A stretch of DNA of 64,000 nt from Arthrobacter methylotrophus (GTDB taxonomy: Bacteria; Actinomycetota; Actinomycetes; Actinomycetales; Micrococcaceae), in contig NZ_BAABED010000001.1 in the NCBI RefSeq assembly GCF_039539965.1, forward strand, positions 2,232,001 to 2,296,000, read 5' to 3'. Under the pieces are notes generated by a model. It had not been told where the DNA came from. It saw only the letters and a program-made list of their open reading frames with translations, and ran no database searches. A program made the translations under genes and the position numbers. Positions 1-14,478 of this stretch are shown here, one piece after another; within the stretch, counting starts at the first letter, position 1, and the number at the start of each line of letters is the position of its first letter.

Positions 1-580
1 CCGAGGTTGACGCGGCACACAAGGAAGGCGAGACCCTCGGCGGTGTTGTCGAGGTTTTGGCCTACGGACTTCCCCCGGGACTGGGCAGCTACGTGCACTG
101 GGACCGTCGCCTCGATTCCCGACTGGCTGCTGCCCTGATGGGAATCCAAGCCATCAAGGGCGTCGAAGTGGGCGATGGCTTCCTCACCGCCGCCCGCCGA
201 GGCTCAGCCGCCCACGATGAGATAGTCAAGGACGACACCGGCCGGATCGTTCGCCAGACCAATCGGGCCGGCGGCATTGAAGGCGGCATGAGCATCGGCG
301 AAGTCCTGCGTGTCCGCGCCGCCATGAAGCCCATCGCCACCGTCCCGCGCGCACTCAAGACCATCGACGTCAGCACTGGTGAAGCCGCCAAGGCCCATCA
401 CCAGCGCTCCGACGTTTGTGCCGTCCCGGCTGCGGGCGTCGTGGCCGAAGCCATGGTGGCCCTGGTACTCGCCGAAGCTGTTGCTGAGAAGTTCGGCGGG
501 GACTCGGTCGCCGAAACCGCCCGGAACCTTCGGGGTTACCTGGACAGCATCCCGGCAACCCTGGACTCGGTCGGCCACTA

Positions 581-581
<1 letters not shown>
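1..581 (+). CDS. aroC: Chorismate synthase, 3' part (partial at window start)
   Basis: This is the C-terminal 192 residues of chorismate synthase, which converts 5-enolpyruvylshikimate-3-phosphate to chorismate with reduced FMN, the last step of the shikimate pathway. The frame is open from position 3 onward. Recognisable family segments are [17 protein letters not shown] (about 20 residues into the fragment), the glycine-rich [14 protein letters not shown] stretch, and the [19 protein letters not shown] segment near the C-terminus. The stop TAG shares its last G with the GTG start of aroK, so translation is probably coupled. The start lies upstream of the window. Confidence 0.96.
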
Positions 582-2753
<2,172 letters not shown>

Positions 2754-2944
2754 GCGGGCTCGCCGCCTGGACAATCTCCCGCTTGGACATGGGCCGCTGC
2801 AGCCGGAGTGCTTTTTGCCGGTAGAATGGTCTTTGGATTTTTGATAAATACGCGCTGGCGGCCGTCAAGGCATGCCTGCTTGGCATAATCGGCTGGAACC
2901 CAGCGAGCGTAGCTAGAACCAGTGAGAGAAACCAGAGGATACTA

Positions 2945-3508
2945 GTGGCAACCACAAATGACATCAAGAACGGAACGGTGCTGAAGCTCGAGGGCCAGCT
3001 CTGGAACATCATTGAGTTCCAGCACGTCAAGCCGGGCAAGGGCGGCGCGTTCGTGCGGACCAAGATGCGCAACGTTATGTCGGGCAAGGTGGTGGACAAG
3101 ACCTTCAACGCCGGCCTCAAGATTGAAACCGCCACGGTGGATCGCCGCGATTACCAGTACTTGTACCAGGACGGTGCAGATTTCGTCTTCATGGATACCC
3201 AGGACTTCGACCAGATCACCGTTTCCGGTGCCACGGTTGGCGATGCCACCAACTTCATGTTGGAAAACCAGATGGTCAACATCGCCATCCACGAGGGCAC
3301 CCCGCTCTACATTGAACTACCCCCGAGCGTGGTCCTCGAAATCACGTACACCGAGCCGGGCCTGCAGGGCGACCGCTCCTCCGCCGGAACCAAGCCGGCC
3401 ACTCTTGAGACCGGCTACGAGATCCAGGTGCCCCTGTTCGTTGAGAACAACACCAAGGTCAAGGTCGACACCCGCGACGGCAGCTACCTGGGCCGGGTCA
3501 ACGACTAG
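2945..3508 (+). CDS. efp: Elongation factor P
   Basis: This 187-residue factor binds the ribosome between the P and E sites and relieves stalling at proline stretches. The N-terminal KOW-like domain carries the tip loop KPGKGGAF with Lys32 at the tip, the position that is modified in some bacteria. The two OB-type domains follow, ending in the family signature near [27 protein letters not shown]. The GTG start at 2945 has GAGGA five bases upstream. The stop TAG overlaps the GTG of nusB by 1 nt, a common actinobacterial efp-nusB pair. No dedicated EF-P modification gene (epmA, ymfI or rhamnosyltransferase) is adjacent. Confidence 0.97.
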   Translation: MATTNDIKNGTVLKLEGQLWNIIEFQHVKPGKGGAFVRTKMRNVMSGKVVDKTFNAGLKIETATVDRRDYQYLYQDGADFVFMDTQDFDQITVSGATVGDATNFMLENQMVNIAIHEGTPLYIELPPSVVLEITYTEPGLQGDRSSAGTKPATLETGYEIQVPLFVENNTKVKVDTRDGSYLGRVND

Positions 3509-3918
3509 TGAGCGCCCGTGGCAAGGCCCGCACAAGGGCCCTCGAAGTACTGTTCGAAGCGGAGCAGCGTTCCGCCTCCGCGTTCGAGGTCTTGAAGGCC
3601 CGCAGGGAAATGACCGATCTCGTGGTCAACCCGTACACAACGGACATCGTGGAGGGCGTGGTTTCCATGCAGCCCACTATCGACGAATTCCTGCAGACCT
3701 ACGCGCAAGGCTGGACCTTGGAGCGGATGCCCGCCGTTGACCGCATCATCTTGCGTATCGGCGCTTGGGAACTTCTCTACAACGACGACGTCCCGGACGG
3801 TGTCGCGGTCAGCGAAGCCGTGGCACTGGCCAAGACCATGTCCACCGACGAATCGCCCGCGTTCATCAATGGCCTCCTCGGCCGCCTGCAGACGCTGAAG
3901 CCTTCCCTGCTCGCCTAG
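3508..3918 (+). CDS. nusB: Transcription antitermination factor NusB
   Basis: NusB is an all-helical RNA-binding protein that, with NusE (S10), assembles the antitermination complex on boxA of rRNA operons. The 136-residue product begins with the family pattern SARGKARTRALEVLFEAEQR and includes the late helices RMPAVDRIILRIGAWELLY and VAVSEAVALAKTMSTDESPAFINGLLGRL. The GTG start overlaps the efp stop by 1 nt. A strong hairpin-plus-T terminator follows 17 nt after the stop, closing the efp-nusB operon before the pyr operon. Confidence 0.97.
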   Translation: MSARGKARTRALEVLFEAEQRSASAFEVLKARREMTDLVVNPYTTDIVEGVVSMQPTIDEFLQTYAQGWTLERMPAVDRIILRIGAWELLYNDDVPDGVAVSEAVALAKTMSTDESPAFINGLLGRLQTLKPSLLA

Positions 3919-3935
3919 GCGGCGCAGAAAGCACA

Positions 3936-3983
3936 CGCAGGGCCGGTGGCCGCAGGAAACTGTGGGCACCGGCCCTGCGTTTT
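3936..3983 (+). terminator. Intrinsic terminator after nusB
   Basis: A perfect 13-bp inverted repeat, CGCAGGGCCGGTG (3936-3948) and CACCGGCCCTGCG (3967-3979), is followed directly by TTTT. It lies 17 nt past the nusB stop and separates the efp-nusB unit from the pyr operon leader. Confidence 0.9.
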
Positions 3984-4081
3984 GCGCCGGCCGTGATGGG
4001 AACTCCGCCAATGCCGGCGCATGTGAGCTAAAACGCATCCTCGGCGCCCCCGGGCGCGTCGGACCGGCGTCGCCCCTGTGG

Positions 4082-4087
4082 TAATTT
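4082..4087 (+). promoter_or_regulatory. Candidate -10 element of the pyr operon
   Basis: TAATTT fits the actinobacterial TANNNT -10 pattern and would start transcription near 4094, about 55 nt before the pyrR start and just upstream of the PyrR-binding-loop motif. A weak -35 candidate (TCGGAC, 4059-4064) lies 17 nt upstream. This is an inference from position and pattern only. Confidence 0.35.
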
Positions 4088-4112
4088 TGAAGGGCAAATG
4101 TTCCTTTTTTAA

Positions 4113-4141
4113 TTCCGTCCCGTGAGGCGGGGAAAGGGGAG
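4113..4141 (+). promoter_or_regulatory. PyrR-binding loop overlapping the pyrR Shine-Dalgarno
   Basis: Positions 4118-4128 read UCCCGUGAGGC, an exact match to UCCNGNGAGGY, the core of the binding-loop consensus described for PyrR in Bacillus pyr leaders. Flanking bases UUCC (4113-4116) and GGAA (4131-4134) close the stem. The 3' arm runs into the AAAGGGGAG ribosome binding site of pyrR (4133-4141), so PyrR binding at high UMP/UTP would hide the SD. No downstream terminator is visible, which favours translational repression as reported for Mycobacterium smegmatis rather than Bacillus-style attenuation. Confidence 0.75.
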
Positions 4142-4148
4142 ACGAGCG

Positions 4149-4730
4149 TTGACTGAAGTCACTGCACCGGTGCCGTCCCGGGTTGTCCTCAACCATGCGG
4201 ATATCGACCGTGCTCTCACTCGTATCGCCCACGAGATCCTCGAAGCCAACAAGGGCTCCCAGGATTTGGTTCTTTTAGGCATCCCACGCCGCGGCTATCC
4301 GCTGGCCGTGCGGCTGGCAGACAAGATCGCCTCCGCAGATCCGTCCGTCAATGCCTCGGCCATTGTCGGCCAGCTGGACGTCACCATGTTCCGTGACGAT
4401 CTTTCACACCAGCCCGCCAGGCCGCCTTATCCCACGAGACTGCCGTTGTCCGGCATCGACAACAAGGTTGTTGTCCTGATCGATGACGTCCTGTACTCAG
4501 GCCGTACCATCCGGGCCGCCCTCGACGCCATCATCGATCTTGGCAGGCCGCGCATCGTCCGCCTTGCAGTCCTGGTTGACCGCGGCCACCGCGAACTCCC
4601 CATCCGCGCGGACCACGTAGGCAAGAACCTGCCAACGTCTTCCTCGGAAAAGGTCCGGGTCCACCTCGAGGAAATCGATTCGGTGGATGGCCGGCCCATC
4701 AATGAAGTAGTCATCGAGGCCGGCGCGTGA
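4149..4730 (+). CDS. pyrR: Bifunctional pyr operon regulator / uracil phosphoribosyltransferase
   Basis: PyrR binds pyr mRNA leaders in response to uridine nucleotides and is a PRTase-fold protein with uracil phosphoribosyltransferase activity. The PRPP-binding loop is [20 protein letters not shown] around residues 107-123; the segments [22 protein letters not shown] and [19 protein letters not shown] are also characteristic. I chose the TTG start at 4149 (193 aa) because AGGGGAG lies 7 nt upstream; an in-frame GTG at 4122 falls inside the PyrR-binding hairpin and has no SD. The gene overlaps pyrB by 4 nt (GTGA) and heads the pyrimidine operon, implying autoregulation. Confidence 0.95.
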   Translation: MTEVTAPVPSRVVLNHADIDRALTRIAHEILEANKGSQDLVLLGIPRRGYPLAVRLADKIASADPSVNASAIVGQLDVTMFRDDLSHQPARPPYPTRLPLSGIDNKVVVLIDDVLYSGRTIRAALDAIIDLGRPRIVRLAVLVDRGHRELPIRADHVGKNLPTSSSEKVRVHLEEIDSVDGRPINEVVIEAGA

Positions 4731-5740
4731 AACATTTACTCTCCACCGAGAACCTCAGCGCGGGCGACGCTATCCGGATCCTGGACACCGCGGAAGAGAT
4801 GGCTGCAGTGGGGGACCGGGAGGTCAAGAAGCTGCCCGCCTTGCGTGGCCGGACCGTGGTCAACCTCTTCTTCGAGGACTCCACCCGCACCCGCATTTCC
4901 TTCGAGGCGGCGGCAAAGCGGCTTTCTGCCGACGTCATCAACTTTGCCGCCAAGGGTTCGTCGGTGTCCAAGGGCGAGTCGCTCAAAGACACCGCGCAGA
5001 CCCTCGCAGCCATGGGGGCCGATGCCGTGGTCATCCGTCACTGGGCGTCCGGGGCGCCGCACCGCCTGGCGTCCACTGACTGGATCGACGCCGCGGTCAT
5101 CAACGCCGGGGACGGCACCCATGAACACCCCACGCAGGCTCTCCTGGATGCGTTTACGATGCGTCGGCATTGGGCCAAACTCAAGGGCTCGGCGTCCACT
5201 GGCGCCGATCTCGCGGGCATGCGCGTAGCGATCGCGGGTGACGTCCTGCACTCCCGCGTCGCCCGTTCGAACGTGTGGCTGCTGCGCACGCTCGGCGCGG
5301 AAGTAACATTGGTGGCCCCGCCCACCTTGCTGCCGATCGGCGTCGAGCATTGGCCGTGCAAGGTCAGTTACAACCTCGACGAGACACTTGAGGCCGGTGT
5401 GGACGCGATGATGATGCTGCGCGTCCAGGGTGAGCGCATGAACGCATCCTTCTTTCCCTCCACGCGCGAGTATTCGCGCCGCTGGGGCTTCGACGATGCG
5501 CGCCTGCGCGCGCTCGACGACCTCGGCCTCAAGGACACCATCATCATGCACCCCGGCCCCATGAACCGCGGACTGGAGATTTCGTCCGCCGCCGCCGATT
5601 CACCCCGCTCCACCGTGCTGGCCCAGGTTCGCAACGGTGTATCCGTCCGGATGGCCGCCCTGTACTTGCTGCTTTCGGGGGATTCCCGTGAAGCCGCCAG
5701 CCCGCCGGGCACCGCCCGTTCCGACAAGGAGAACAACTGA
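4727..5740 (+). CDS. pyrB: Aspartate carbamoyltransferase catalytic chain
   Basis: This 337-residue enzyme joins carbamoyl phosphate and aspartate to form N-carbamoyl-aspartate, the committed step of pyrimidine synthesis. The carbamoyl-phosphate site is [13 protein letters not shown] around residue 48-60, with the [11 protein letters not shown] loop, the [14 protein letters not shown] segment and the C-terminal [11 protein letters not shown] loop. No pyrI regulatory gene is present, as is usual in actinobacteria. It starts with GTG overlapping pyrR by 4 nt and ends sharing 1 nt with the pyrC ATG. Confidence 0.97.
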   Translation: MKHLLSTENLSAGDAIRILDTAEEMAAVGDREVKKLPALRGRTVVNLFFEDSTRTRISFEAAAKRLSADVINFAAKGSSVSKGESLKDTAQTLAAMGADAVVIRHWASGAPHRLASTDWIDAAVINAGDGTHEHPTQALLDAFTMRRHWAKLKGSASTGADLAGMRVAIAGDVLHSRVARSNVWLLRTLGAEVTLVAPPTLLPIGVEHWPCKVSYNLDETLEAGVDAMMMLRVQGERMNASFFPSTREYSRRWGFDDARLRALDDLGLKDTIIMHPGPMNRGLEISSAAADSPRSTVLAQVRNGVSVRMAALYLLLSGDSREAASPPGTARSDKENN

Positions 5741-7101
5741 TGACCGAGACCGCACCAGGTACAGCAAGCGGCACCTATCTGATCCGCGGCGCGGCCATCC
5801 TGGGCGGCGGCGCCGAAGACCTGTTGATCCGCGAAGGAGTTATCGCCGAGCGTGGCACGGGCCTTTCCGCCGAAGGCGCCACCGTCATCGAAGCCGCTGG
5901 CCTCGTGGCACTTCCCGGCATGGTCGACATCCACACCCACTTGCGCGAGCCCGGTCGCGAAGACGCCGAAACGGTTGAAACGGGGACGCGCGCCGCAGCC
6001 CTTGGCGGCTACACAGCCGTACACGCCATGGCCAACAGCAACCCGGTGGCCGACACTGCCGGCGTCGTCGAGCAGGTCCACAGCTTGGGCCGCGCCTCGG
6101 GCTGGGTGGATGTCCGTCCGGTAGGTGCGGTCACAGTGGGACTTGCCGGCGAGCAGCTTGCCGAGCTCGGCGCCATGGCAGACTCGCGCGCCCAGGTCCG
6201 GGTCTTCTCCGACGACGGCATCTGCGTGCACGATCCCGTGCTCATGCGCCGGGCCCTGGAGTATGTGAAGGCGTTCGACGGCGTTGTCGCCCAACATGCG
6301 CAGGAACCCCGCCTTACTGCCGGAGCACAGATGAACGAGGGCACTGTCTCCGCGGTGCTCGGCCTTGCAGGGTGGCCTGCAGTGGCCGAGGAGAGCATCA
6401 TCGCCCGCGATGTTCTGCTCGCCCAGCATGTGGGGTCCCGCCTGCACGTCTGCCACGTTTCCACGGCAGGATCCGTGGAGATCGTCCGCTGGGCCAAGGA
6501 ACGCGGCATCAACGTCACCGCCGAGGTCACGCCCCACCACTTGCTGCTCACCGATGAGCTGGTCCGCAGCTACGACCCCGTCTACAAGGTCAACCCGCCG
6601 CTCCGCACCGATGCGGACGTCCAGGCGCTCCGAGCCGGGCTGGCCGACGGCACCATCGACGTCGTCGGAACGGACCACGCTCCGCATCCGAGCGAGCACA
6701 AGGAATGTGAATGGGCCCAGGCAGCCATGGGCATGACGGGACTGGAGACCGCCCTGTCGGTAGTCCAGGAAACCATGATCGAAACCGGGCTCATGACGTG
6801 GGCCGACTTCGCCCGCGTCACGTCCACGGTGCCCGCCGCCATTGGCCGCGTGACTGACCAAGGACGTCCGCTCGAGGCCGGTGAACCCGCCAATGTGATC
6901 CTCGTGGACCCGGCTGCCCGCTGGACAGTGGATCCACATAAGATGGCGACAATGGGCCGGAACTCACCCTTTGCGGGCAGGGAGCTGCCGGGCGCCGTCG
7001 TAGCCACGTTCTTCAAGGGCCACCCGACCGTACTGGATGGCAAGCTCAACACGCCATACCGCTACGCCGCGGATTCTTCCGGCACAGGCAGCAGCAACTG
7101 A
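5740..7101 (+). CDS. pyrC: Dihydroorotase
   Basis: A 453-residue class I dihydroorotase of the amidohydrolase superfamily that cyclises carbamoyl-aspartate to dihydroorotate. The metal-binding HxH is in MVDIHTHLREPGRED (about residues 61-75). Further ligands appear in the CHVSTAGSVE and VTPHHLLLTD segments, and the catalytic aspartate lies in VVGTDHAPHPSEHK. The ATG at 5740 shares its A with the pyrB stop. It ends 1 nt into the next gene, so the operon stays unbroken. Confidence 0.97.
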   Translation: MTETAPGTASGTYLIRGAAILGGGAEDLLIREGVIAERGTGLSAEGATVIEAAGLVALPGMVDIHTHLREPGREDAETVETGTRAAALGGYTAVHAMANSNPVADTAGVVEQVHSLGRASGWVDVRPVGAVTVGLAGEQLAELGAMADSRAQVRVFSDDGICVHDPVLMRRALEYVKAFDGVVAQHAQEPRLTAGAQMNEGTVSAVLGLAGWPAVAEESIIARDVLLAQHVGSRLHVCHVSTAGSVEIVRWAKERGINVTAEVTPHHLLLTDELVRSYDPVYKVNPPLRTDADVQALRAGLADGTIDVVGTDHAPHPSEHKECEWAQAAMGMTGLETALSVVQETMIETGLMTWADFARVTSTVPAAIGRVTDQGRPLEAGEPANVILVDPAARWTVDPHKMATMGRNSPFAGRELPGAVVATFFKGHPTVLDGKLNTPYRYAADSSGTGSSN

Positions 7102-7619
7102 TGGACAAGATCGCATCCTTGCTCATTGTCGTCGTCCTAGCTGCGCTTGCCGCGGGGCTCATAGCGAAAGGCTGGCGCAGCCGGCTCAAACGGCAGGCCA
7201 GCCTCGGGCAACTTCCGGATGTGCCCGAACTACTCAGTCCAGCGGTGCTTGTGACGGAGGGACAGTATGTGGCCACGACGACGGCGGGAGACTGGCTCGA
7301 CCGGATCGCCGTCCACGGGCTGGGCTTCCGTGGGAACGCGGAAGTGAGTGTCCATCCGGAAGGCGTCTTGTTCGACCGCACCGGGACAGGACCATTGTTC
7401 GTTCCGGCGGGCGCCGTGTCCGATTGCCATAGTGCCAACGGAATGGCCGGCAAGTTTGTAGAAAAGGACGGACTCGTGGTCTTGAGCTGGATGCTCGGGG
7501 AACGTGAGCTCGATACCGGATTCAGGACCAGGCACGCCTCAGACAAGCAGCCGCTCCTCGAAGCGCTTGAAGATTTGATTTCTGCAGCCCCCCAGGCAGA
7601 TGCCGATAGTGGAAAGTAA
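7101..7619 (+). CDS. Conserved membrane-anchored protein of the pyr operon
   Basis: A 172-residue protein with a single N-terminal membrane helix (about residues 5-24, [20 protein letters not shown]) followed by a positively charged [10 protein letters not shown] stretch, predicting a cytoplasmic C-terminal domain. That domain is beta-rich and resembles PH-like folds found in small actinobacterial membrane proteins, but I assign no function. The equivalent position between pyrC and carA is occupied by a membrane protein in mycobacteria (Rv1382), so the linkage is conserved. Its ATG overlaps the pyrC stop by 1 nt. Confidence 0.8.
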   Translation: MDKIASLLIVVVLAALAAGLIAKGWRSRLKRQASLGQLPDVPELLSPAVLVTEGQYVATTTAGDWLDRIAVHGLGFRGNAEVSVHPEGVLFDRTGTGPLFVPAGAVSDCHSANGMAGKFVEKDGLVVLSWMLGERELDTGFRTRHASDKQPLLEALEDLISAAPQADADSGK

Positions 7620-7623
7620 CAAA

Positions 7624-8885
7624 GTGACGGATAGCAATGCAGTAGAAGGCACAGTGACAGGCAATACCACCCCCGTAGAATCCACCGCAGCGGTGCTGGT
7701 GCTCGAAGACGGCCGCACGTTCCGCGGCCGCAGCTATGGCGCCACGGGCGTCGCCCTAGGCGAGGCGGTCTTCGCTACAGGCATGACCGGGTACCAGGAA
7801 ACCATCACGGACCCCTCTTACGCCCGCCAATTGGTGGTCCAGACGGCTCCGCACATTGGGAACACCGGTGTGAACAAGGAAGACGCCGAGTCCCGCCGCA
7901 TTTGGGTGGCCGGCTATGTGGTCCGCGACGCCGCACGCCGCCCCTCGAACTGGCGTTCTGAGCGATCTCTCGACTCTGAACTGGTTGAACAAGGCATCGT
8001 CGGCATCCAGGCCGTGGACACCCGCGCCATTACCCGGCACTTGCGCGAGCACAAGACCATGCGCGCGGGAATCTTCTCCGGCGAGGCAGCCAACGCCACT
8101 GATAAGGAGCTCCTGGACACGGTCCTCGCTAGCGCCCCGATGGAAGGCGCCCGCCTGGCCGAGGAAGTAAGCATCGATAAAGCGTATGTCGTGGAACCCG
8201 CAGACCACGGCTGGACGGGCGAAGCGAAGTTCAGCATCGCCGCGATCGACCTTGGCATCAAAGCCATGACTCCCACCCGCTTCGCTGAACGTGGCGTTCG
8301 CGTCCACGTGCTGCCAGCCACCGCCACGCTGGAAGACGTCAAGGCAGTCAATCCGGACGGCTTCTTCATGTCCAACGGTCCTGGCGACCCTGCCACCGCC
8401 GACGCCCAGGTGAAGCTGCTCCGTTCGGTGCTTGACGAGAAACTGCCATACTTCGGAATCTGCTTCGGCAACCAGATCCTGGGCCGGGCTCTCGGATTCG
8501 GCACCTACAAGCTCAAGTACGGCCACCGCGGTATCAACCAGCCGGTGATGGACCGCCGCACCGGGAAAGTCGAAATCACTTCGCAGAACCACGGCTTCGC
8601 CGTCGATGCACCCATGGACGGCGCCACCCTGGCTCCGGAAGAGCGCTTTGGCCGCGTCGAGGTCAGCCACGTCAGTCTCAACGACGACGTCGTCGAGGGA
8701 CTTGCGTGCCTCGACATCCCGGCCTTCTCGGTCCAGTACCATCCCGAAGCCGCCGCCGGACCGCACGACGCCGCGTACCTCTTTGACCGCTTCATCGAGC
8801 TGATGGAGAGCACGAAGAACAGCCAGACCGTGCAGGCAGCCGACACTCAGACATCGAACTCCGCGAAGAACGAGGACACCAAGTA

Positions 8886-8886
<1 letters not shown>
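7624..8886 (+). CDS. carA: Carbamoyl-phosphate synthase small subunit
   Basis: CarA is the glutaminase subunit that feeds ammonia to CarB. The 420-residue product has the N-terminal CPSase small-chain domain ([29 protein letters not shown]) and a C-terminal class I amidotransferase with nucleophile Cys280 in [11 protein letters not shown] and the His373/Glu375 pair in QYHPEAA. I chose the GTG at 7624 because GGAAAG sits 7 nt upstream; an in-frame ATG at 7600 overlaps the previous gene and lacks a clear SD. The stop overlaps the carB ATG by 1 nt. Confidence 0.96.
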
Positions 8887-12198
<3,312 letters not shown>

Positions 12199-12206
<8 letters not shown>

Positions 12207-13068
12207 GTCTGCCGCAGCCCGGCAGCCGTTCGGCTCGCGGCTGGCTGCCGCCATGGCCGCACGCGGCCCCCTGTGTGTCGGTATCGACCCCCACCCGGCT
12301 CTCCTGGCGGACTGGGGATTGAACGACGACGTCGCCGGGCTGGAGCGTTTTTCGCTCACGGTGGTGGAGGCCGTGGCGGTCCTCGCTGCCGCGGTCAAGC
12401 CGCAAGTGGCGCTTTACGAGCGTCACGGTTCGGCAGGCATGGCTGTCCTGGAACGGACCCTCGCGGCGGCATCCGACGCCGGAGTGTTGAGCATCGCCGA
12501 TGCCAAACGCGGAGACATCGGCTCCACGATGGCTGCCTATGCCGACGCTTGGCTGCGTGACGGATCGGCCTTGGCAGCGGACTCCGTCACCCTGAGCCCC
12601 TACCTGGGATTCGAGTCACTGCGGCCCGCGCTGGATCTCGCAGCCGAGTATGGCCGTGGGGTTTTTGTGCTCGCCTTGACGTCCAACCCCGAGGGCAAGT
12701 CAGTGCAGCATGTTGGCGGTTCCGAGTCCGTGGCCCGGCGGATCGTCGAGGCTGCGGCCGATGAGAACCGCCGCTATGCCGGAACCGTGGGCCCTGGGGG
12801 TCTGGGATCGGTCGGGCTCGTGGTAGGTGCCACGATCGGCGTAGCACTCACGGAACTTGGATTGGACCTCAATGCCGTTCACGGACCCATCCTGGCTCCG
12901 GGCCTGGGTGCCCAAGGAGCTACCCCGGCAGATTTGCGTGCCACCTTCGGTGACGCGTATCCGGCGGTCCTTGCGACGTCGAGCCGTGGAATCCTCGCCG
13001 CAGGTCCGACGATTTCCGGACTGCGCTCGGCCACCGAGGCCACCCGTGACGGCTTGTTGCAAGCCTGA
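12199..13068 (+). CDS. pyrF: Orotidine-5'-phosphate decarboxylase (type 2)
   Basis: PyrF decarboxylates OMP to UMP, the final step of the pathway. The 289-residue product is the longer actinobacterial type 2 form: [14 protein letters not shown] near the N-terminus and the catalytic DAKRGDIG motif starting at Asp101. I chose ATG 12199, which overlaps the carB stop by 8 nt; an in-frame ATG at 12151 would add an arginine/proline-rich tail with no family counterpart. This is the last gene of the pyr operon here; pyrD lies 48 kb further on. Confidence 0.96.
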
Positions 13069-13177
13069 GCGCAATCTTGGTGGGTCTGGTGCATTGCGCT
13101 CTGCACGGAGCAGGCGGTAGCTTCGGGATCAGTCCAAACCGCTACGCGCTCGATTGCAGCCAAAGGGGGATGTGTCA

Positions 13178-13504
13178 GTGACGTTGAAGGCTTTGTCTCC
13201 AGAGGAACGTTCCGACGCCTTGGAAAAGGCGGCGAGAGCCCGGGCACGGCGGGCTCTCGCGAAGGAACAGCTCAGGACGGGTGGACTGAGCATCGCCGGG
13301 CTGATCAAATCTGCGCAGACAGACGAGGCCATCGCGCGCATGCGTGTCTCCGAGCTCCTTGAGGCTGTTCCGGGTATCGGTCCGGTCAGGGCTGCTGCCA
13401 TCATGGGGGAGATCGGAATCGCCGCTTCACGAAGACTCAGGGGTCTGGGAATTCACCAGTCCCGGTCGCTGATAGATTTTATGGAAGACAAATACAGCGT
13501 TTAA
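13178..13504 (+). CDS. mihF: Integration host factor, actinobacterial type
   Basis: A 108-residue DNA-binding protein of the mycobacterial IHF (mIHF) family, unrelated to E. coli IHF, which bends DNA and shapes the nucleoid. The N-terminal helix is rich in Ala, Arg and Glu, and the helix-turn DNA-binding core is seen in RVSELLEAVPGIGPVRAAAIMGEIGI, a helix-two-turn-helix-like pattern. I chose the GTG at 13178 because AGGGGGA ends 7 nt upstream; the GTG at 13172 is only 1 nt from that SD. The stop codon is inside a 17-bp tandem repeat. Located directly before gmk, as in mycobacteria. Confidence 0.92.
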   Translation: MTLKALSPEERSDALEKAARARARRALAKEQLRTGGLSIAGLIKSAQTDEAIARMRVSELLEAVPGIGPVRAAAIMGEIGIAASRRLRGLGIHQSRSLIDFMEDKYSV

Positions 13505-13558
13505 ACAAATACAGCGTTTAAACAAATACGGCGTTTAAGCAGAAATGCAGCGTATTAA
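13488..13558 (+). repeat. 17-bp tandem repeat spanning the mihF stop codon
   Basis: The unit ACAAATACAGCGTTTAA occurs at 13488-13504 and 13505-13521, then with one A-to-G change at 13522-13538, and as a degenerate fourth copy at about 13541-13558. The first unit encodes the last residues and stop of mihF, so the later copies extend the 3' UTR. Slippage or local duplication is the simplest origin. Confidence 0.9.
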
Positions 13559-13578
13559 TCCTCTCCACGAAGGACGAT

Positions 13579-14151
13579 GTGAGCAAGAATCCGGGACTGA
13601 CCGTCCTCGCAGGCCCCACTGCCGTTGGCAAGGGAACCGTATCCACGTATATCCGTGACAATTACCCCGAGGTCTGGCTTTCAGTTTCAGCCACTACCCG
13701 CGCGCCGCGTCCAGGGGAGACCGACGGAGTCCACTACTTCTTCAAGTCTGCCGAAGAATTCGACGCACTGGTTGAAGACGGGCAGTTGCTTGAGTGGGCC
13801 GTCGTCCATGGCAAGAACCGCTATGGGACCTTGCGCACCACGGTGGATGCCGCGATCGCCGAAGGCAAGTCCGTGCTGTTGGAGATCGATTTACAGGGTG
13901 CCCGCCAGGTCAAGGCCGCAGTACCGCACGCCAATTTCGTCTTCCTCGCGCCACCCAGCTGGGACGAAATGGTCCGCCGCTTGGTCGGACGCGGCACCGA
14001 AACCCCGGAGGAACAGCATCGACGGCTGGAAACCGCTAAACTGGAACTTGCCGCTGAACCGGAGTTTGACCACACTGTCATCAATGACGACGTACGCCGG
14101 GCAGCGGACGAGCTTGTTTCACTCATGGGGCTTACCCCGCACCAGCGCTGA
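13579..14151 (+). CDS. gmk: Guanylate kinase
   Basis: This 190-residue enzyme phosphorylates GMP to GDP. The P-loop GPTAVGKGT is at residues 12-20; the GMP-binding segments [13 protein letters not shown] and GVHYFF follow, as does [13 protein letters not shown] with the Walker B-like aspartate. The GTG start at 13579 has GAAGGA upstream. The conserved mihF-gmk-rpoZ-coaBC order is intact. Length is close to the usual bacterial Gmk. Confidence 0.97.
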   Translation: MSKNPGLTVLAGPTAVGKGTVSTYIRDNYPEVWLSVSATTRAPRPGETDGVHYFFKSAEEFDALVEDGQLLEWAVVHGKNRYGTLRTTVDAAIAEGKSVLLEIDLQGARQVKAAVPHANFVFLAPPSWDEMVRRLVGRGTETPEEQHRRLETAKLELAAEPEFDHTVINDDVRRAADELVSLMGLTPHQR

Positions 14152-14190
14152 GCGCTAGCACTAGTCGGCCCGTTAGAATTTGGAGAATTC

Positions 14191-14451
14191 GTGTCCACGA
14201 ACCTTGAAGGCATCATCAACCCGCCGATCGACGAGCTTCTTGCTGCCGCCGATTCGAAGTACGGCCTGGTGATTTTCGGCGCCAAGCGCGCGCGTCAGAT
14301 CAACGCCTACTACGCCCAGTTGCACGAGGGCCTCTTCGAGTACGTTGGCCCGCTGGTCGACACGAAGCTTAACGAGAAGTCGCTTTCGATCGCCCTGCGC
14401 GAGATCAACGAAGGCCTGCTGGTTTCCACCCCCATCGAACCCGCAGAGTAG
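14191..14451 (+). CDS. rpoZ: RNA polymerase omega subunit
   Basis: An 86-residue omega subunit, which helps fold and hold the beta-prime chain of RNA polymerase. Family features are the N-terminal [11 protein letters not shown], the [18 protein letters not shown] segment (the conserved K-R-A-R-Q-I-N patch) and a short acidic C-terminus. The GTG start at 14191 follows TTTGGAGAATTC. It lies between gmk and coaBC as in other actinobacteria. Confidence 0.95.
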   Translation: MSTNLEGIINPPIDELLAAADSKYGLVIFGAKRARQINAYYAQLHEGLFEYVGPLVDTKLNEKSLSIALREINEGLLVSTPIEPAE

Positions 14452-14478
14452 TACAGACTGCTTGTTGACGGAGGTCAC

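Noticed and set aside
4122..4148. Upstream GTG (4122) as the pyrR start
   Set aside because: It lies inside the PyrR-binding hairpin, lacks an SD, and would add residues not usual in PyrR; TTG 4149 has a strong SD.
5368..6939. 523-codon minus-strand open frame opposite pyrB/pyrC
   Set aside because: Spans two well-supported plus-strand genes and shows no motif; typical of high-GC antisense frames.
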